Shown: positions 60,188 to 64,000 of the stretch, in pieces | How the letters are laid out: every line of letters starts with the position of its first letter | Numbering within the stretch: the first letter of the stretch is position 1 | The notes under the pieces: model-generated | What the model was told of the DNA's origin: nothing | The model's input: the letters and a program-made list of their open reading frames with translations, nothing else | Databases searched by the model: none | Assembly (NCBI RefSeq): GCF_040227235.1 | Contig: NZ_JBELNZ010000001.1 | Coordinates: forward strand, 434,001 to 498,000 | Reading direction: 5' to 3' | Length of the DNA: 64,000 nt | Source: Parafrigoribacterium_A soli | Lineage (GTDB): Bacteria > Actinomycetota > Actinomycetes > Actinomycetales > Microbacteriaceae | Program-made: the position numbers and the translations under genes

Positions 60188-60227
60188 GGTTCCGATACGC
60201 CCGCCGGCGCTCACTACTCAACCGGCC
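60188..60227. repeat. Diverged copy of the dispersed GGTTTCGATACG repeat
   Basis: Reads GGTTCCGATACGCCCGCCGG then CGCTCACTACTCAACCGGCC: same frame of bases as copies at 12803 and 38978-39088, with several substitutions. It lies between the dehydrogenase and the next plus-strand gene. Confidence 0.65.
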
Positions 60228-60256
60228 TTGATCGAAGCATGGGAGACTGGAGCGCT

Positions 60257-60628
60257 ATGAGCGACCTCGAGGAGCACCCGGAGCTGGCGGGCTACGATCC
60301 GACGGATGACCGGCCGCTGCCGGGTCGCAGGCGGCGGCTCTTCATCATGCGCATCATCGTCGTACTCGGCGTAATTGCGCTCGTGTTGCCGGGCATCGTC
60401 ACGACGATCTCCGTCGGCTCCGCCACCGCGCAGCGAGCCTGCGCCATCTGGGTGCGTCATCTCTCACCCGACGCGAGCGAATCATCCGCCCGTTTCGAAC
60501 TCTTCGGTCCGAGTGGCATGGGCTGGGAGTGCTACGCCGTCGGCACCTTTGGCGGTGATCGTCACGTGGCCTCGCTCGGGCTCATTCCGGGCGGAGCGAC
60601 GCTGCTGCCCGCGACCGAGAACAGCTGA
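60257..60628 (+). CDS. Small single-pass membrane protein of unknown function
   Basis: 123 residues from ATG 60257 (GGAG nine bases upstream). A charged N-terminus with ELAGYDPTDDRPLPGRRRR, one membrane helix (IIVVLGVIALVLPGIVTTIS), then an extracytoplasmic domain with two cysteines (QRACAIW, WECYAVG) and a glycine-rich end. Two cysteines could form a disulfide. Family not recognised. An ATG at 60239 is an alternative start. Convergent with the mutarotase. Confidence 0.65.
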   Translation: MSDLEEHPELAGYDPTDDRPLPGRRRRLFIMRIIVVLGVIALVLPGIVTTISVGSATAQRACAIWVRHLSPDASESSARFELFGPSGMGWECYAVGTFGGDRHVASLGLIPGGATLLPATENS

Positions 60629-60680
60629 CACTCGACCGCAGGTCTGCGAGGGACGAACCCGCGACCTCGTCATGGCGTCG

Positions 60681-61004
60681 TCAGTCGAGATGGAAGATCT
60701 CGGGAATCACCTTCCACCACTCGCCCTCCGCGCGATCGGCCACGGGCCGCTGGAGTGGTTCGCACACCTTCCACCACTCCTGGGTGGCGGGATCGGCGGC
60801 GATCGCCGCCATGTCGGAGTCGAGGTCGTCGCCGACGTATTCCATGTAGGAGAACAGCACATCGCCGTGCCGGAAGATCGAGTAGTTCCTGACATTGCTC
60901 GCCGAGAGCCTGGCCAGAACGTCGGGCCACACCGCAGCGTGCAGACGCTCATATTCGGCGACATTCTCCGGCGGAAGGCCGATGACGGACGCGAGTCTTT
61001 TCAT
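60681..61004 (-). CDS. L-rhamnose/L-fucose mutarotase (RhaM/FucU-like, DUF718)
   Basis: 107 residues. The RhaM pattern: Glu19 and His22 in YERLHAAVWPDVL, the NYSIFRHGDVLFSYMEYVGDD centre, and paired WW at EWWKVCEPLQ and GEWWKVIPEI. It speeds exchange of alpha and beta anomers of a deoxy-sugar. Its ATG overlaps the dehydrogenase stop (ATGA), so it is last in a coupled sugar operon. Confidence 0.93.
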   Translation of the reverse strand: MKRLASVIGLPPENVAEYERLHAAVWPDVLARLSASNVRNYSIFRHGDVLFSYMEYVGDDLDSDMAAIAADPATQEWWKVCEPLQRPVADRAEGEWWKVIPEIFHLD

Positions 61005-61777
61005 CGACCGCTCCCCCGGGGTGACGGAGCTTCGGGCCGGATGCGGAGGTTGTGAACCCCGCCGTCCACCTCGAGCGCCGTGCCGGTGGTGGATGCGGAG
61101 AGCGGACTCGCGAGATACAGGATCGCGCCAGCCACTTCCTCCGGGGTGACCATCCTTCCCGTCGCCTGGCGCGCATCCAGCGCGGCGCGTTCCGCGACCG
61201 GATCGTCGAACTTTGCCAACATCCGGTCGACGAAGGGCGTGGATACGGTGCCCGGGCTGACACAGTTCACCCGGATGCCCTCACGGATGTGGTCGGTCGC
61301 CATGGCGAACGTGAGCGCGAGCACCGCACCCTTTGATGCGCCGTAGAGCGCCCGTTGCGGGAGACCGTTGAGCGCGGCGATCGAGCACAGGTTGACGATC
61401 GCGGCCGACGGTGACCTTCTGAGCCACGGCAGTGCCGCGGCCGAAACGCGTGCGATGCCCACGACATTGATGTCGAGCACCCTGATCCACTCGTCGTCGG
61501 TGTTGTCTTCGACCGTGCCGACGGCGCTGATTCCGGCGTTGTTGACGAGAACGTCGATTCTGCCGAAGTGCTCCGCCACCTGCGAGATGGCCGACTCCAC
61601 GGACGCGCGAGCAGAGACGTCGGCCGCGATGCCGACAAGCCCGCTAGGCACTGCGTCGGGATTGAGATCAAGAACCGCAACGCTCGCACCGGCTCTCGAG
61701 AGCGCGAGCGCCGTTGCCAGGCCGATCCCGGATGCCCCGCCCGTGACGACCGCGACCAGACCGTCGAACTCGCTCAT
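61001..61777 (-). CDS. Short-chain dehydrogenase/reductase of the fucose/rhamnose-type operon
   Basis: 258 residues from ATG 61777. TGGASGIGLA (12-21) binds NAD(P), NNAG, and the catalytic YGASKGAV (Tyr-x3-Lys) are present. In context it may be a 2-keto-3-deoxy-L-fuconate or L-fuco/rhamno dehydrogenase. Overlaps the FAH-family gene (ATGA) and the mutarotase gene. Real substrate unproven. Confidence 0.9.
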   Translation of the reverse strand: MSEFDGLVAVVTGGASGIGLATALALSRAGASVAVLDLNPDAVPSGLVGIAADVSARASVESAISQVAEHFGRIDVLVNNAGISAVGTVEDNTDDEWIRVLDINVVGIARVSAAALPWLRRSPSAAIVNLCSIAALNGLPQRALYGASKGAVLALTFAMATDHIREGIRVNCVSPGTVSTPFVDRMLAKFDDPVAERAALDARQATGRMVTPEEVAGAILYLASPLSASTTGTALEVDGGVHNLRIRPEAPSPRGSGR

Positions 61778-62625
61778 GCCTGCACCATCTCCTGCTGTGC
61801 CCTGCCGAGTCCGTCTATCTCCAGGGTCACGACGTCGCCGGCTCTGAGATACGGCGTATCCGGCAAGCCCAGCGCAACGCCCGCGGGAGTCCCGGTGTTG
61901 ATGATGTCGCCCGGATTCAGCACCATGAACTGGCTCAGATACCAGACGATGTGGCGAACACCGAAGATCATGTTCGCGGTCGTGCCGTCCTGCCGAAGCA
62001 CCCCGTTGACCCACAGTCGCAACTGCAAGTTCTGGGGGTCGGCGACTTCACTCGCCGGGAGCAGAAACGGCCCGAGGGGATTGAAGGTCTCGCAGCTCTT
62101 TCCCTTGTCCCACTGACCGCCGCGTTCCAGCTGAAATTCTCGCTCCGACACGTCATGCGACAGCACGTAGCCCGCTATGTGCCGGTCCGCGTCGGCTTCG
62201 GAATCGAGGTAGCGAGCCTGAGTGCCGATGACGACGCCGAGTTCCACTTCCCAGTCGGTTTTTACCGAACGACGAGGAATCAGGACTCGATCGTTGGGGC
62301 CGACGATCGTGCTCGGGTCTTTCATAAAGACCACGGGCTCCGGCGGCACGGCCGCTCCGGTCTCTTCGGCGTGGTCCCGGTAGTTGAGTCCGATACACAC
62401 GATCTTGCCCGGCGCAGCCACCGGTGGCGCAACCCGCATCGACTCAGCATCCTCAAGCGGCGGCAGTTCTCCCGCGCTGAGAGCGGCCCGCACCCGCTCG
62501 ACGCCACCGCTCGCAAGAAAGGCACCATCGATGTCCCGCGTCAACGACCGAAGGTCGAGCGTGACATCGTCCACTCGCACCACCGGAATTTCCCGCCCGG
62601 CATCGCCGAGTCTGGCCAGCTTCAC
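61774..62625 (-). CDS. Fumarylacetoacetate-hydrolase-family enzyme (2,4-diketo-3-deoxy-L-fuconate hydrolase-like)
   Basis: 283 residues. FAH core: GKIVCIGLNYRDHAEETG, then PEPVVFMKDPSTIVGPNDRV, the metal-binding DWEVELGVVIG, and a C-terminal NPGDIINTGTPAGVALG. The family hydrolyses C-C bonds of diketo acids and includes the final hydrolase of L-fucose/L-rhamnose oxidation that yields pyruvate and L-lactate. The dehydrogenase and mutarotase neighbours favour that, but other diketo acids are possible. Confidence 0.92.
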   Translation of the reverse strand: MKLARLGDAGREIPVVRVDDVTLDLRSLTRDIDGAFLASGGVERVRAALSAGELPPLEDAESMRVAPPVAAPGKIVCIGLNYRDHAEETGAAVPPEPVVFMKDPSTIVGPNDRVLIPRRSVKTDWEVELGVVIGTQARYLDSEADADRHIAGYVLSHDVSEREFQLERGGQWDKGKSCETFNPLGPFLLPASEVADPQNLQLRLWVNGVLRQDGTTANMIFGVRHIVWYLSQFMVLNPGDIINTGTPAGVALGLPDTPYLRAGDVVTLEIDGLGRAQQEMVQA

Positions 62626-62682
62626 TTCCCTGCCTCGTTTCTTTTCAGCGTTGCTCGGTGTGTGGCGTTCCGCACGACGTCC

Positions 62683-63624
62683 CTAGCCTTTCACCGCGCC
62701 GACCGTTTGACCACGGATGAGGAACCGCTGGGCTCCGAGGAACACGGCCAGGAGAGGGAGCATGCTGATGACCGTGGCCAGCGCGAGCTGCGGCATGTAG
62801 AGCTTCACGTCCAGTCCGGCTGCCACGGTCGCGTTGAACAATGGGCTGGCTCCGATGAGCTCCTGGATGCCGATCGACACAGTCTTGTTCTCCTGGCTGG
62901 AGGTGACGAGCGCGAGCGGAAGAAAGAAGTTCGTCCAGTTCGCGACGAACGAGAAGAAGGCCACGAGGGCCACGGCCTGCTTCGAAATCGGCAACGCCAC
63001 CTGGAAGAACGTGGCGATCTCGCCCAGGCCATCAATGCGCGATGCCTCCACCAACTCGTGCGGCATGCTCGACATGAAGTGGATGTAGGCGAGGTACACG
63101 CCGAAGGGGAAGAACCCCATGATGATGGCCATCGGCCAGAGTTGCCCGATGGCCCCGACGGCGTTCACCTCGAGAAACAGCGGGATGACCAGAACCGTGT
63201 TCGGCATCACCATCGCAAGAAGGGTGATGAACAGCCACGTCTTGCGCGCGCGAAAACGGAGTCGCGCCATGGCATAGCCCGCAGGCAGCGCGGAAGCGAC
63301 AGCGAGAAACCCTCCGACGATCGACACGATGAGCGAGTTCAGTATCCACCTGGGGAACAGCCCGCCGCCGCCGGGCCCGAATCCGACGACCTGGGACCAG
63401 CTGAAGGCGACGTTGTCGAACGACAAGCCGCCCAGCCCCAGAAAGCCGTCGGAGCCCGCGGCCACATGGCTCTGGTCTCGGAACGCCATCGCGATGAAGC
63501 CGACGATCGGGACGATGAAGATGGCCGCGACGAACAACATGGTCACGATGCGCGCGAGGCGTCCGACCGACCACCGGCGGGAGCCGACGACCTCGGGGGC
63601 AAGGGCCGCTGTAGTTTTGGACAT
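62683..63624 (-). CDS. Carbohydrate ABC transporter permease (MalG-like)
   Basis: 313 residues from ATG 63624. About six membrane helices; the EAA loop reads LVEASRIDGLGEIATFFQVAL, and the N-terminal tail is followed by VGRLARIVTMLFVAAIFIVP. It is the second subunit of a CUT1-type sugar importer, overlapping its partner by one base. The frame is open further upstream, but that part is the partner gene. With the enzymes after it, the cargo may be L-fucose, L-rhamnose or a related glycoside. Confidence 0.92.
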   Translation of the reverse strand: MSKTTAALAPEVVGSRRWSVGRLARIVTMLFVAAIFIVPIVGFIAMAFRDQSHVAAGSDGFLGLGGLSFDNVAFSWSQVVGFGPGGGGLFPRWILNSLIVSIVGGFLAVASALPAGYAMARLRFRARKTWLFITLLAMVMPNTVLVIPLFLEVNAVGAIGQLWPMAIIMGFFPFGVYLAYIHFMSSMPHELVEASRIDGLGEIATFFQVALPISKQAVALVAFFSFVANWTNFFLPLALVTSSQENKTVSIGIQELIGASPLFNATVAAGLDVKLYMPQLALATVISMLPLLAVFLGAQRFLIRGQTVGAVKG

Positions 63625-64000
63625 CAGTTCTTCTCCTCGTCCCCGAAAAGCCCACTTCTGAAGACAATGAAGATTCCGATGATCAGAGTGATCGCCAGCA
63701 GAATGATGGACATGGCGGCGGCCGCGGGGAAGTTGCGGTTGGTGAAGGCAAAGGCGTAGCCCAACTGGTTCGGGCCCCACTCGCTGCTGATCGAGCCCGA
63801 CGATATCTGACGCAGAAGGTACGGCTCGAGAAAGAGCTGGAATCCGTAGGCCAGGTTCATCAGTGCCGCGTATCCGATCCACGGTCGGATGAGCGGCAGC
63901 TTCACTCGCCACGCCAATTGCCACGCGTTTGCGCCGTCGAGCGACGCGGCCTCGAAGATCTCGTCCGAAATGCCGTTGAGGCCACCATTGACGATCACGA
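63624..64000 (-). CDS. Carbohydrate ABC transporter permease (MalF-like), cut by window edge
   Basis: The last 124-125 residues of a permease: EAA loop EAASLDGANAWQLAWRVKLP, then a membrane pair and the end FRSGLFGDEEKN. The 5' part lies beyond 64000. It forms the CUT1-type channel with the following subunit. Confidence 0.93.
   Translation of the reverse strand, partial: VIVNGGLNGISDEIFEAASLDGANAWQLAWRVKLPLIRPWIGYAALMNLAYGFQLFLEPYLLRQISSGSISSEWGPNQLGYAFAFTNRNFPAAAAMSIILLAITLIIGIFIVFRSGLFGDEEKN

Overview
The window is high-GC actinobacterial chromosome, most likely from a member of the Microbacteriaceae. The evidence is a mycothiol conjugate amidase, DUF4307 and DUF501 proteins, an FtsB-type septum protein next to enolase, an L25/CTC ribosomal protein next to peptidyl-tRNA hydrolase and Mfd, and short dispersed palindromic repeats. 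These assignments rest on reading translated sequences and motifs; no database search was run.

Layout. Positions 1-6119 hold a molybdenum block: a truncated FdhF/YdeP-type oxidoreductase with its FdhD sulfurtransferase, MoeZ/MoeB, MoaE, MoaD and MoaA. Positions 6129-14357 are housekeeping: Mca with two small membrane proteins, GreA, threonine deaminase, an AI-2E-family transporter, a YcaQ-like protein, HtpX and LemA. Positions 14487-18956 form a fully overlapping minus-strand operon of TetR regulator, MFS transporter, PLP-dependent alanine-racemase-like enzyme and FAD sugar-lactone oxidase. Positions 19150-30871 carry a large Ig-like membrane protein, a tRNA, NADH dehydrogenase II, a membrane-anchored subtilase, DUF501, FtsB, enolase, HisS, a TetR regulator, MazG and a drug-type MFS transporter.

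Positions 31380-37806 are a visibly AT-richer island. It holds a four-gene overlapping minus-strand operon: a DNA cytosine-5 methyltransferase, a MORC/GHKL-type ATPase, a Z1-domain superfamily II helicase-like protein and a PD-(D/E)XK nuclease. A small convergent gene of unknown function lies beside the nuclease. This is the best candidate here for an unusual, experimentally little-known system: an ATPase-dependent restriction-modification or anti-phage module. The general architecture was predicted earlier by comparative genomics of MORC and MutL-like ATPases.

Positions 38102-44057 return to housekeeping: a thioredoxin-reductase-like flavoprotein, Mfd, Pth and L25. Positions 44267-59115 are a carbohydrate-acid region around a LacI regulator. 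One arm (minus strand) holds a four-gene ABC importer, a fructuronate-reductase-type dehydrogenase, an L-fuconate-dehydratase-type enolase-superfamily enzyme and gluconokinase. The other arm (plus strand) holds uronate isomerase, ManD-type mannonate dehydratase, KDPG aldolase and KDG kinase, followed by 6-phosphogluconate dehydrogenase. Together these form a complete glucuronate -> fructuronate -> mannonate -> KDG -> KDPG -> pyruvate + glyceraldehyde-3-phosphate route.

Positions 60681-64000 (minus strand) hold a second sugar operon: two sugar-type ABC permeases (the first cut by the window edge), an FAH-family hydrolase, a short-chain dehydrogenase and an L-rhamnose/L-fucose mutarotase. With the fuconate dehydratase of the first cluster, these resemble the non-phosphorylating L-fucose/L-rhamnose route.
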